Assembly: GCA_017477005.1 (NCBI GenBank) | Contig: JAFUXY010000098.1 | Span: forward strand, 1-9,418 | DNA: 9,418 bases | Source of the DNA: Lachnospiraceae bacterium | Lineage (GTDB): Bacteria > Bacillota > Clostridia > Lachnospirales > Lachnospiraceae | Direction of reading: 5' to 3' | Part shown: in pieces, positions 1 through 6,992 of the stretch | Layout: each line of letters begins with the position of its first letter | Numbering within the stretch: position 1 is the first letter of the stretch | The notes under the pieces: generated by a model | The model's input: the letters and a program-made list of their open reading frames with translations, nothing else | The model's database searches: none | Told to the model about the DNA's origin: nothing | Translations under genes and position numbers: made by a program

Positions 1-2121
1 GATGAAACGAATGAGCATCTGCAGGCTCTTTCGGATAATATCATGATCTTGGAAAAAGAGCCGGAAAACGCAGACACGGTCAACGAAATCTTTCGTGCGG
101 CACACTCGTTGAAGGGTATGGCCGGCACCATGGGCTTCAAACGTATGCAGCATTTGACCCATGATATGGAAAACCTGTTTCAAGAGGTCCGCAACGACAC
201 AATAAAGGTCAACAGTGAGCTGATTGACATCATGTTTCAGTGTCTCGATGCCATTGAGGGATATCTGGATACCGTGAAGGAAACCTCCAATGAAGGAACA
301 GAAGACAATGAAGTGCTGATCAAAAAGATCAATACATTTTTGGAGAGCGGCGGCGCATCTTCAGAAGGCGGCGCCGCTCCGGAGGCAGCTGCAGGAGGAG
401 AGGCATCCGATGCGGCCGCGGAGGATCCGAATGCGCCGGAGCAGTTCAAGCATCTGACGCTGGATGAGGAAGAGCGGGCCAAGATCGTCGAAGCGTCGGA
501 TTCTGGATTGAACCTGTTCGGTTTCACGGTGCATATTCAGGAAGACTGTCTTTTGAAGGCAGCGAGGGCTTTTCTGGCGTTCAAAGCGATGGAAGACTTT
601 GGTGAGATTTTGGTGTACAATCCAAACTCACAGGATATAGAAGACGAAAAGTTTGAATTCACGTTCAACACAATTATTTCCTCCAACAACGATGATTTGG
701 GTCCGATCAAAGAGGCTGTTTTGGCGGTTTCTGAAATCGCGTCGGTGGAAGCGGACAAGGTGACGCCGGATATGTATCCGGAGCCGAAGGAAGAGGAAAG
801 CGCTGCTGAGCCTCCGGCCGAAGCGGCGCCTGCGGCTCCCGCAGAGCCACCGAAGGAAGAGAAGCCTGCGCCGGCACCGGAGAAGAAACCGGCCAAGACC
901 GGCGGAAAGGGAGCCAAAAAATCCCAAAAGACGGCCAACAAACCGGTCACTTCACGTACCGTTCGTGTCGATATCGAAAAGCTCGATGCTCTGATGAACC
1001 AGGTGTCGGAGCTGATCATTGCGAAGAACTCACTGGTCGCTTTGAGTTCCGGGGAAAATGGCACCGGAAACAGCGACGCCGATACGAGCCAGTTTTTCCA
1101 TGAGCAAATTGAATACTTAGAGCGGGTGGCGACCAGTCTCCATGAATCCGTCATGCAGGTTCGAATGGTGCCTATCGAGACGACGGTCAACAAATTCCCT
1201 CGTATGATCCGAGATCTTTCGAGAAAGCTCAACAAGCCGATGGAACTGGTCATGACCGGTGAGGAGACCGAGCTTGACCGTACCGTGGTCGACCAGATCG
1301 GGGATCCGCTGCAGCATTTGCTGCGAAATTCCGCGGATCATGGTATTGAGTCGGTGGAAGAACGCCGCAAAAACGGAAAGCCGGAAACCGGAAATATCTT
1401 CCTCAACGCCTTCCAGGAGGGCAACAACGTTATCATTCAGGTGGGGGACGATGGTGGCGGTATCAATACCGACGCGGTTCTGAACAAGGCCATCGAGCGG
1501 GGGATCGTTTCGGAAGACGAAGCGGAAAATCTCTCGCAGAAGGAGATCATCGATTTCCTGTTCATGCCAAGCTTCTCGATGGCGAAGCAGATCACCGATA
1601 TTTCCGGCCGAGGCGTGGGTCTCGACGTGGTGAAGTCCAATATCGAGGCTTTGGGCGGAGACGTAGAGGTGAAGTCTGTCATGGGACAGGGTTCTACATT
1701 TACGGTTCGTCTGCCGCTGACACTCGCCATTATTCAGGCGTTGATGGTTGAGGTTCGTACTGAGAAATATGCTATTGCATTGGCGAGCATCATGACGATT
1801 GAGACGATTCCGGTGGATGAAGTCAAATATGTCGAGGCGAGCGAGGTGATTCACCTGCGTGGGATGGTCATCCCGATGATCCGTCTTGATGAAGTGTTGG
1901 ATTCTGAGCCGAAGGAAGAGGAAGAGCGGGATTTGACGGTGGTTGTCGTGAAGAAGGGCGACAATGCGGCGGCCTTGGTGGTTGACAACCTGCTCGGACA
2001 GCAGGAAATCGTTATCAAATCCATCGGAAAGGTGATCGAAAACAACAAAATCATTAGTGGTGCGACCATCCTCGGCGACGGCGAGGTTGCATTGATCCTT
2101 GATGTCAACGCACTGTTTTAA
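1..2121 (+). CDS. cheA: Chemotaxis histidine kinase CheA (5' partial)
   Basis: CheA autophosphorylates on a histidine under control of chemoreceptor arrays and passes the phosphate to CheY (and CheB). The frame is open at the first base, so the true start lies upstream; the first Met at 43 is internal, because the preceding codons (DETNEHLQALSDNI) are typical CheA sequence. Counting from the first in-window codon (706 residues): P1 HPt domain about 1-105 with phosphorylated His35 in AAHSLKGMAG; Ala/Gly/Glu linker 103-135; P2 CheY-binding domain about 165-265; Pro/Ala/Lys linker to about 318; P3 dimerisation helices from SRTVRVDIEKLD (about 318-385); P4 ATPase with N box LLRNSADHG (Asn443), G1 box DDGGG (about 483-487) and G2 box GRGVGLD (from 536); P5 CheW-like regulatory domain from about 580 to the end at VNALF. 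All key residues are present. The TAA stop overlaps the A of the cheW ribosome binding site. Confidence 0.98.
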   Translation, partial: DETNEHLQALSDNIMILEKEPENADTVNEIFRAAHSLKGMAGTMGFKRMQHLTHDMENLFQEVRNDTIKVNSELIDIMFQCLDAIEGYLDTVKETSNEGTEDNEVLIKKINTFLESGGASSEGGAAPEAAAGGEASDAAAEDPNAPEQFKHLTLDEEERAKIVEASDSGLNLFGFTVHIQEDCLLKAARAFLAFKAMEDFGEILVYNPNSQDIEDEKFEFTFNTIISSNNDDLGPIKEAVLAVSEIASVEADKVTPDMYPEPKEEESAAEPPAEAAPAAPAEPPKEEKPAPAPEKKPAKTGGKGAKKSQKTANKPVTSRTVRVDIEKLDALMNQVSELIIAKNSLVALSSGENGTGNSDADTSQFFHEQIEYLERVATSLHESVMQVRMVPIETTVNKFPRMIRDLSRKLNKPMELVMTGEETELDRTVVDQIGDPLQHLLRNSADHGIESVEERRKNGKPETGNIFLNAFQEGNNVIIQVGDDGGGINTDAVLNKAIERGIVSEDEAENLSQKEIIDFLFMPSFSMAKQITDISGRGVGLDVVKSNIEALGGDVEVKSVMGQGSTFTVRLPLTLAIIQALMVEVRTEKYAIALASIMTIETIPVDEVKYVEASEVIHLRGMVIPMIRLDEVLDSEPKEEEERDLTVVVVKKGDNAAALVVDNLLGQQEIVIKSIGKVIENNKIISGATILGDGEVALILDVNALF

Positions 2122-2136
2122 GGGGGGAGAAAAACC

Positions 2137-2592
2137 GTGAACGATAAAAAAGAGCTCGATACAGTCGAAGAAGAAAAAAAGCAATATATTATTGTCAAGA
2201 TCGGTGACGAACAGTACGGAATAGACATCGTTTACATCGACAATATTGTGCGTATGCAGCGGATTACCCGTGTGCCGAAGGCAGAGGCGCATTATGTAGG
2301 CATTATCAATATCCGTGGTGAGGTAGTACCTGTGATGAGCGCCCGTCTCAAGATGGGGCTTGGATCGGACGAGCTGACAAAGCAGTCGCGTATTATTATT
2401 TTGAAGCTGGAGCTTCAGGGCATGGTAGGTGTGCTGGTGGACGAAGTGAAGGAAGTGCTGATGTTGGCGGAGACAGACATCGATCGCAATATCAAAAAGA
2501 GTGATACCTATATCAACGGTATCGGCAAAAAGGGTGATGAGCTGATTTCTATTTTTGAAATATCGGCGTTGGTGGATGATATAGAAGAATAG
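2137..2592 (+). CDS. cheW: Chemotaxis coupling protein CheW
   Basis: A 151-residue CheW, the adaptor that links CheA (through its P5 domain) to the cytoplasmic tips of chemoreceptors. The whole protein after about residue 15 is one CheW/SH3-like domain. Recognisable segments are QYIIVKIGDEQYGIDI, then RVPKAEAHYVGIINIRGEV with the typical conserved NIRGE-V-PV stretch, and GVLVDEVKEVL. The start is GTG at 2137, chosen because a strong AGGGGGG site (2121-2127) lies 9 nt upstream and there is no nearby ATG. It follows cheA by 15 nt and precedes cheC by 31 nt, so co-transcription and translational coupling with cheA are likely. The short charged N-terminal extension (residues 1-15) is unremarkable. 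Confidence 0.97.
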   Translation: MNDKKELDTVEEEKKQYIIVKIGDEQYGIDIVYIDNIVRMQRITRVPKAEAHYVGIINIRGEVVPVMSARLKMGLGSDELTKQSRIIILKLELQGMVGVLVDEVKEVLMLAETDIDRNIKKSDTYINGIGKKGDELISIFEISALVDDIEE

Positions 2593-2623
2593 TTTCAGGT
2601 ACTCGCACAGACAGGAGATAGCT

Positions 2624-3262
2624 ATGGCAAGTATGTCTTTGAATGAAATTACAGAAAAGTACCTTGATGTCTTGACGGAGATAGGCAATATCGGGGCCGG
2701 AAACGCGACCTCCGCCGTAGCGAATATGCTGGGCTTGAAGGTCGATATGAGCGTTCCGCATGTGGAGTTGTTGGAGGTGGAACGGATCGGAAGCCTGCTG
2801 GGCGCGGAAGAGGATATCATCGTCGGGATCATGCTCGGTGTGGAGAATGACATTGATGGCAGTATGATGTTTTTGATGGATCTGCCGTCGGCGCACCGTT
2901 TGGTGGGTCGTATGATGATGATGGATGTGACGGACGAAGAGCAGCTGCACAGCGTGGAATTCAACGAGATGGAGATGTCAGCGATTCAGGAGATCGGAAA
3001 TATCATTGCCGGTTCCTATTTGAACGCGCTGTCGTCCCTGACCAATCTGACGCTGACGCCTACGGTTCCGTACACGGCCATTGATATGGCAGCCTCTATT
3101 TTGTCCGTGCCGGCCATTCAGTTCGGGATGGTGGGTGACAAAGCGTTGTTGATTCGGACAGAGATCGGTGGCATCGATATGGATATCAACGGGTTTTATA
3201 TCCTGATGCCTGAAAATGATTCCTACGAACGGATCCTTGCGGCACTTGGGTTGCCGGTATAG
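2624..3262 (+). CDS. cheC: CheY-P phosphatase CheC
   Basis: CheC dephosphorylates CheY-P and, when bound to CheD, takes part in the adaptation feedback of Firmicutes and Thermotoga chemotaxis. The 212-residue protein shows the family's internal duplication: two phosphatase motifs of the form ExxN. They are TEIGNIGAGNATSAV (Glu19, Asn22) and QEIGNIIAGSYLNAL (Glu123, Asn126), so both active sites look intact, as in B. subtilis CheC and unlike single-domain CheX. The start is ATG 2624 with AGGAGA at 2613-2618; an in-frame ATG three codons later (2633) is possible but has a poorer site. It lies directly upstream of cheD (12-nt gap), its binding partner. Confidence 0.96.
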   Translation: MASMSLNEITEKYLDVLTEIGNIGAGNATSAVANMLGLKVDMSVPHVELLEVERIGSLLGAEEDIIVGIMLGVENDIDGSMMFLMDLPSAHRLVGRMMMMDVTDEEQLHSVEFNEMEMSAIQEIGNIIAGSYLNALSSLTNLTLTPTVPYTAIDMAASILSVPAIQFGMVGDKALLIRTEIGGIDMDINGFYILMPENDSYERILAALGLPV

Positions 3263-3274
3263 TTAGGAGAGCGT

Positions 3275-3754
3275 ATGGGCAGAATGATAAAAGTAGGTAT
3301 GGCGGATCTGGCTGTGTGCAAGCCGCCAGACAATCTGACCACTTTGGGGTTGGGCTCCTGCATTGGTATAGCTTTATACGATCCATCGACTAAGGTGACA
3401 GGGTTGGCGCATATTATGCTTCCGGATAGCAAACAGATCCGCAACAACAAAACCATTGAAAAATTCGCGGATACCGGCATTCAAAAGCTTTACGACGATA
3501 TGATCAAAGCGGGCGCCCGCCGGGCCAGGATTGTGGCCAAGATTGCGGGCGGCGCGCAGATGTTCGCAATCAAAGATTCCGGTATGAATGTCGGCGCCAG
3601 GAATGCACAGGCAAGCAAGCAGAAATTGAAGCAGCTTGGCATTCGTCTTTTGGCGGAAGATACAGGCTTGAATTATGGACGGACGGTGGAGATCTACAGT
3701 GAGACCGGAGATTATGTGATTAAAGCCGTCGGAAAACCACCGAAGACAATATGA
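3275..3754 (+). CDS. cheD: Chemoreceptor glutamine deamidase CheD
   Basis: CheD deamidates specific glutamines of chemoreceptors to glutamate and stimulates CheC phosphatase activity. The 159-residue protein has the catalytic triad in its expected context: Thr23 and Cys29 in TTLGLGSCIGIALYD and His46 in GLAHIMLPDS. The spacing Thr-6-Cys-17-His matches that of Thermotoga maritima CheD (Thr21, Cys27, His44). A second conserved block, AKIAGGAQMF, follows near residue 90. The start is ATG 3275 with AGGAGA at 3265-3270. The stop codon overlaps the start of the next gene (ATGA at 3751-3754). The cheC-cheD adjacency fits their known complex. Confidence 0.97.
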   Translation: MGRMIKVGMADLAVCKPPDNLTTLGLGSCIGIALYDPSTKVTGLAHIMLPDSKQIRNNKTIEKFADTGIQKLYDDMIKAGARRARIVAKIAGGAQMFAIKDSGMNVGARNAQASKQKLKQLGIRLLAEDTGLNYGRTVEIYSETGDYVIKAVGKPPKTI

Positions 3755-4206
3755 ATACAAAGCCGATACCAATTATATTGACACTGTCAGCGGCAGGAGT
3801 ATCCTGTTTCATTTCTGTATTGCAGGAGGTAGCATTCCCTACCTTTGTACTTCGTTTGCTGTTGACAGTGGTTTTCTTTTACATAGTAGGGATCGTCGTT
3901 GGCATCCTGTTGTTCAATGCGTTTCCGCCGCCTGCGAAGATCGTGGCTTCTGCGGTAGCGGCCGAGACCGATGCCGCTTTGCAGGACAATCCGGAAGGGA
4001 TGGACGAAGAAGCGGCGGAAGGCACCGAAGATTCAGAAGGAGAGGCTTTGTCTGAAGCCAATGAGGATGAGGCGGCTCCCCAGGAAGCAGATGCGCCGGA
4101 GGAAATATCCGCAGAGGAAATGACAGAGCCATCAGAGGAAGCGTCCGAAGCACCTGAAGCACCAAACGCAGAGGCACCGGAGGAATCCCCTGCAGAAGAT
4201 GCATGA
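3751..4206 (+). CDS. Small membrane protein with long acidic tail (unknown function)
   Basis: Not a family I can name. The 151-residue product has two predicted membrane helices (about 6-25 and 31-56, the second ending VVGILLFNAF), a short Pro-rich turn (FPPPAK), and then a tail from about residue 65 to the end made almost entirely of Glu, Ala, Asp, Pro and Ser. Two closely spaced helices would place both ends on the same side of the membrane. The tail is probably disordered and strongly negative. Its ATG overlaps the cheD stop (ATGA), implying translational coupling, and it sits 29 nt before sigD. Position between cheD and sigD makes a motility-related role likely (inference). The coding status is supported by the overlap, by the hydrophobic pattern and by lack of any competing reading frame, not by homology. 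Confidence 0.85.
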   Translation: MNTKPIPIILTLSAAGVSCFISVLQEVAFPTFVLRLLLTVVFFYIVGIVVGILLFNAFPPPAKIVASAVAAETDAALQDNPEGMDEEAAEGTEDSEGEALSEANEDEAAPQEADAPEEISAEEMTEPSEEASEAPEAPNAEAPEESPAEDA

Positions 4207-4235
4207 TGTAGATTTCCAGAGAGTCCGAATAGAGT

Positions 4236-5006
4236 ATGAACGGTCAGAAAACAAACAAACAAATGCTGTGGGACAGCTATAAGGAAAAGCAGACGCCTGC
4301 AGTGCGGGAGCAGCTCATCGTAGAATATGCTCCGCTTGTGAAGGTGGTGGCCGGGAAACTATCGATGTATTTGGGCAACAATGTGGAATACGATGATTTG
4401 GTCAGTTTTGGCGTGTTTGGTTTGATCGACGCGATCGACAAGTACGATCTGGCGAAAGACGTCAAATTTGAAACCTATGCAAGCGTGAGGATCCGAGGGG
4501 CGATATTGGATCAGATTCGGAAGATGGACTGGATTCCCCGGACGGTTCGCCAAAAACAGCGCAAGATTGACGAAGCGCTCCGACAGATCGAATCGCGGAC
4601 AGGGAGTACGGCCACCGATGCCGAAGTCGCCGAAGAGCTTGGTATTTCGGAGGAGGAATATCTTTCCTGGCAGAGCCAGCTCAAGGTGACGAATATCGTT
4701 TCCTTGAATGAATTTATGGAGCAGGGGAATGAGCCGGTTTCAGACGCCAAAAGCAGCAGTCATTTCGCTCAGCCAGAGGAGATTGTCGCCAAGGATGAGC
4801 TGAAAAAGGTTTTGGAGGACGCGCTTTCCCAGCTTACAGAAAAAGAAAACAAAGTGATACTGATGTATTACTATGAAGATATGACCCTGAAAGAGATCAG
4901 CAAGGTTTTGTCGGTTTCGGAATCGAGGGTCAGCCAGCTCCATACAAAGGCGTTGACAAAAATGAAGAAAAAAATGGGTCGTTACATGGACGTACTGACA
5001 GCTTGA
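4236..5006 (+). CDS. sigD: Flagellar/motility RNA polymerase sigma factor SigD (FliA/WhiG family)
   Basis: Sigma-28-type factor that directs RNA polymerase to late flagellar, chemoreceptor and, in B. subtilis, autolysin promoters. The 256-residue protein is full length for the family. Region 2 covers about 25-103, including EYDDLVSFGVFGLIDAIDKY (core binding) and the FETYASVRIRGAILDQIRK block (-10 recognition), followed by MDWIPRTVRQ, a diagnostic FliA/SigD signature. Region 3 is about 105-170. Region 4 is about 195-245, with a helix-turn-helix in MTLKEISKVLSVSESRVSQL (-35 recognition). The start ATG 4236 has only a weak purine-rich site (AGAGAG near 4218-4223); an internal ATG at 4263 has none. 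It ends 14 nt before fapA. No anti-sigma FlgM gene is in the window. Confidence 0.97.
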   Translation: MNGQKTNKQMLWDSYKEKQTPAVREQLIVEYAPLVKVVAGKLSMYLGNNVEYDDLVSFGVFGLIDAIDKYDLAKDVKFETYASVRIRGAILDQIRKMDWIPRTVRQKQRKIDEALRQIESRTGSTATDAEVAEELGISEEEYLSWQSQLKVTNIVSLNEFMEQGNEPVSDAKSSSHFAQPEEIVAKDELKKVLEDALSQLTEKENKVILMYYYEDMTLKEISKVLSVSESRVSQLHTKALTKMKKKMGRYMDVLTA

Positions 5007-5013
5007 AAGGAGG
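5006..5013 (+). promoter_or_regulatory. Ribosome binding site that fixes the fapA start
   Basis: AAAGGAGG, a near-perfect anti-16S match, begins on the last base of the sigD stop codon and lies 7 nt before ATG 5021. It argues against the longer in-frame start at TTG 5003, which would put the site inside the gene. The flanking bases form a small perfect inverted repeat (AAAGG-agg-CCTTT, 5006-5018), too short to claim as a regulatory hairpin. Confidence 0.85.
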
Positions 5014-5020
5014 CCTTTGC

Positions 5021-6613
5021 ATGAAGAATGGCTATATTCAGATTGAGATAAAAGGCAAGATGGCCATTTGCCATGTCTTTCCTCCCGAAGACGGCGGCAA
5101 GCCTCTCAATTTCATGGAGATGGACAGCTATTTGAAAAACCATGGCTTTGAGAACTATGACCGCAATGCGTTTCGGGAAAAGATGGCTACGGGACAAAGG
5201 GAAGCGTTGAGTCTGGGTCTCTGTGACGGGCTGGAGTTTTCAGAAGACATGTATGTCAAGATTTCGTTGGATCGTATGAAGGTGACCTGTCGGTTTATGC
5301 CTCCGAGCATGGGGGGCAATCTGATGACGACCAGGGATATTCTTGCGGAGCTCGAAGGCAAGGGCGTGATCTACGGTGTCAATCAGGACGCGATCATGGG
5401 ATTTTTGGCGGACCGAAAGTATTGCACGGATTATGTCTTTGCAAATGGCGATGCGCCGGTTCTCGGAAAAGACGCCAAGATCGAATATTTCTTCAACACC
5501 AATCCGGATCTGCGTCCGAAATACAACGAAGACGGGTCGGTGGATTACCGCGAGCTCAATACGATCAACAACGTGGAAGAGGGGGCTCTTTTAGCGAGGT
5601 TGATTCCGGCTGAGCCCGGTGAGCCGGGAAAAGATGTGCGCGGCAATGTCGTGCATACCCGGCATGTCAACAACACCCATTTGAAATACGGGAAGAACGT
5701 CCGTATTTCAGAAGACAAAAAGGAACTGTATGCGACGACGAATGGGCATGTCAAGCTGGCGGATGAGCAGGTCTACGTGTCCGACGTATATACAGTGCCA
5801 AACGATGTAGATAATTCAACCGGCAATATCGAATTTACCGGAAATGTACATATTCGTGGGAATGTCCGGGGCGGGTTTTCCGTGATCGCGAGAGGCGATG
5901 TCGTCGTAGAAGGGGTCGTAGAGGATGCGCTGATTCAAGCGGGCGGACAGGTGATCATCAAGCGGGGCGTACATGGCATGCAAAAGGGCATTATTGACGC
6001 CGAAGGAAATGTGATCAGTCAGTTCATTGAAAACGCGACGATTTTCTCAGGAGGTTATATCGAGTCCGGGTCGATCATCTACAGCGAGGTCAATGCGTCG
6101 AAGGATGTGATTGTCAACGACAAAAAGGGCTTCATCCAGGGCGGGATCATCCGTGCTGGCGGAAAGGTGGAGAGCCACACCATGGGCTCTTCCATGGGAG
6201 CCAAAACCCGGATCGAAGTAGGGATGGCGCCGGAGAAAAAAGAGCAGTACACGATGCTGCAGAGGGATATCGCCGCCAAAAATCAAAAGATCAACAAGCT
6301 GACGCCGATCGTGGCGACCTACCAGAAATATATCGAGGAAGGACGGCAGCTCGATGAAAAGAATTCGGCCTATCTCGACAAGATTTTGGACGAGTTGGAT
6401 CAGGCGAAACAGCTTTTGCAGAACAGCCGGGAGATTTTCAATATGCTGCATCAGGAGCTTTTGAATTCCCAGCATGCTAAGGTCGTCGTGCGGCGGGATG
6501 TATATCCGGGCGTGACCATTGTGATATCGGATGTTTCGGCGACTGTTCGGGAGAAGCGCTCCCATTGCCAGTTTACAAAGTCGAATGGAAATATCCGCGT
6601 ATCAACACTCTAG
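5021..6613 (+). CDS. fapA: FapA-like protein (flagellar assembly protein A, DUF342)
   Basis: A 530-residue member of the FapA/DUF342 family, found beside flagellar genes in many bacteria; in Vibrio a homologue influences flagellar assembly and interacts with a PTS component, but its biochemical role in Clostridia is unknown. Domains by position from ATG 5021: an N-terminal FapA-type domain about 1-250 (typical segments LIPAEPGEPGKDVRG and NGHVKL); a repetitive right-handed beta-helix-like region about 260-400 with short Gly/Val turns (GNVHIRGNVRGGFSV, GDVVVEGVVE, KDVIV), similar in style to bactofilin and MinC C-domains; a charged coiled coil about 403-480; and a short C-terminal beta segment with the usual PGVTIVISD block. 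No signal peptide or membrane helix is visible, so it should be cytoplasmic. The upstream TTG at 5003 would add six residues and is disfavoured because of the AAAGGAGG site at 5006. Confidence 0.92.
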   Translation: MKNGYIQIEIKGKMAICHVFPPEDGGKPLNFMEMDSYLKNHGFENYDRNAFREKMATGQREALSLGLCDGLEFSEDMYVKISLDRMKVTCRFMPPSMGGNLMTTRDILAELEGKGVIYGVNQDAIMGFLADRKYCTDYVFANGDAPVLGKDAKIEYFFNTNPDLRPKYNEDGSVDYRELNTINNVEEGALLARLIPAEPGEPGKDVRGNVVHTRHVNNTHLKYGKNVRISEDKKELYATTNGHVKLADEQVYVSDVYTVPNDVDNSTGNIEFTGNVHIRGNVRGGFSVIARGDVVVEGVVEDALIQAGGQVIIKRGVHGMQKGIIDAEGNVISQFIENATIFSGGYIESGSIIYSEVNASKDVIVNDKKGFIQGGIIRAGGKVESHTMGSSMGAKTRIEVGMAPEKKEQYTMLQRDIAAKNQKINKLTPIVATYQKYIEEGRQLDEKNSAYLDKILDELDQAKQLLQNSREIFNMLHQELLNSQHAKVVVRRDVYPGVTIVISDVSATVREKRSHCQFTKSNGNIRVSTL

Positions 6614-6624
6614 GAGGTGGTTCG

Positions 6625-6948
6625 ATGTCGATACGTCCTATTGATTTCAACGGAATGATTCAGAACACGCAGAGTTTGAGCCATTCCCATGCCAATGAGG
6701 AACACCGTCCTATGCTGCAGCAGGACAATGCGCAGCAGACGATCGCCCAGGAGGTGGAGCTTTCCGCCACCCAGGTTCAGGAGCAGGAGGATGCGGGCCA
6801 AAGCCAAAACGCATTAGACGCAGACCGGGAAGGACGGGGCGACGGCTACAGGGGCAATGGCAAAAAAAAGAAAAAAAAGAAGGAGAAGGTCTCTGATGGA
6901 AAGGTATCCATCAAAGCGAAGCATATGTCGTTTGACATAAAGATATAG
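6625..6948 (+). CDS. Small hydrophilic protein with poly-lysine run (unknown function)
   Basis: A 107-residue soluble protein with no recognised catalytic motif. It begins MSIRPIDFNGMIQNTQSL, continues as a Gln/Glu/His-rich region, then a Gly/Arg/Asp stretch (residues 68-79), seven lysines (80-86) and a basic end with SDGKVSIKAKHMSFDIKI. The start ATG 6625 is chosen because AGGAGGTGG (6612-6620) overlaps the fapA stop and lies 4 nt upstream; the frame is open further upstream to a TTG at 6565, but that would lie within fapA. I recall similarly placed small proteins with an RPID-type start and basic C-terminus after fapA in Lachnospiraceae-like genomes, but this is from memory. The lysines are encoded by two A8 runs (6862-6869, 6871-6878), a possible slippage site. 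The conserved-looking ends suggest two interaction motifs joined by a flexible linker (inference). Confidence 0.82.
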   Translation: MSIRPIDFNGMIQNTQSLSHSHANEEHRPMLQQDNAQQTIAQEVELSATQVQEQEDAGQSQNALDADREGRGDGYRGNGKKKKKKKEKVSDGKVSIKAKHMSFDIKI

Positions 6949-6972
6949 GGAGAGGATTTTCCTTCTCTATAT
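6943..6972 (+). other. RNA hairpin between the small basic protein gene and the SwrB-like gene
   Basis: Bases 6943-6950 (ATATAGGG, containing the stop codon) can pair with 6965-6972 (TCTCTATAT side; CTCTATAT), and after a one-base bulge 6952-6956 pairs with 6960-6964, leaving a 3-nt TTT loop. The stem therefore has about 13 pairs with two G-T wobbles. It is followed by GAAAAACC, not a T-run, so it is not an intrinsic terminator. It ends 8 nt before the GGGAG site of the next gene. Possible roles are mRNA processing or stabilisation at this, the widest gap within the motility part. Function is inference. Confidence 0.45.
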
Positions 6973-6992
6973 GAAAAACCGGGAGAAAACTT

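Noticed and set aside
1117..2964. Very long open frame on the minus strand opposite cheA, cheW and cheC (615 codons)
   Set aside because: It crosses three well-identified genes, has no ribosome binding site or gene-like composition, and is rich in His, Leu and Arg as expected of the complement of this codon usage.
3762..3769. GCCGATAC as a SigD-type -10 box
   Set aside because: No TAAA at 14-16 nt upstream, so the two-part SigD consensus is not met.
4203..4211. ATG-ATG-TAG two-codon minimal frame before sigD
   Set aside because: No ribosome binding site of its own; such short strings are expected by chance.
4953..4980. TTGACA near the end of sigD as a promoter for fapA
   Set aside because: No -10-like hexamer at 16-18 nt; the region is A-rich coding sequence.
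5003..5020. TTG at 5003 as the fapA start
   Set aside because: It would place the AAAGGAGG site inside the gene; ATG 5021 has that site at the best distance.
6565..6624. Upstream extension of the small basic protein to TTG 6565
   Set aside because: It would overlap 49 bases of fapA and has no ribosome binding site, while ATG 6625 has AGGAGGTGG.
6932..6960. TTGACA near the end of the small basic protein gene as a promoter
   Set aside because: The best hexamer at 17 nt (GATTTT) matches poorly and no extended -10 is present.
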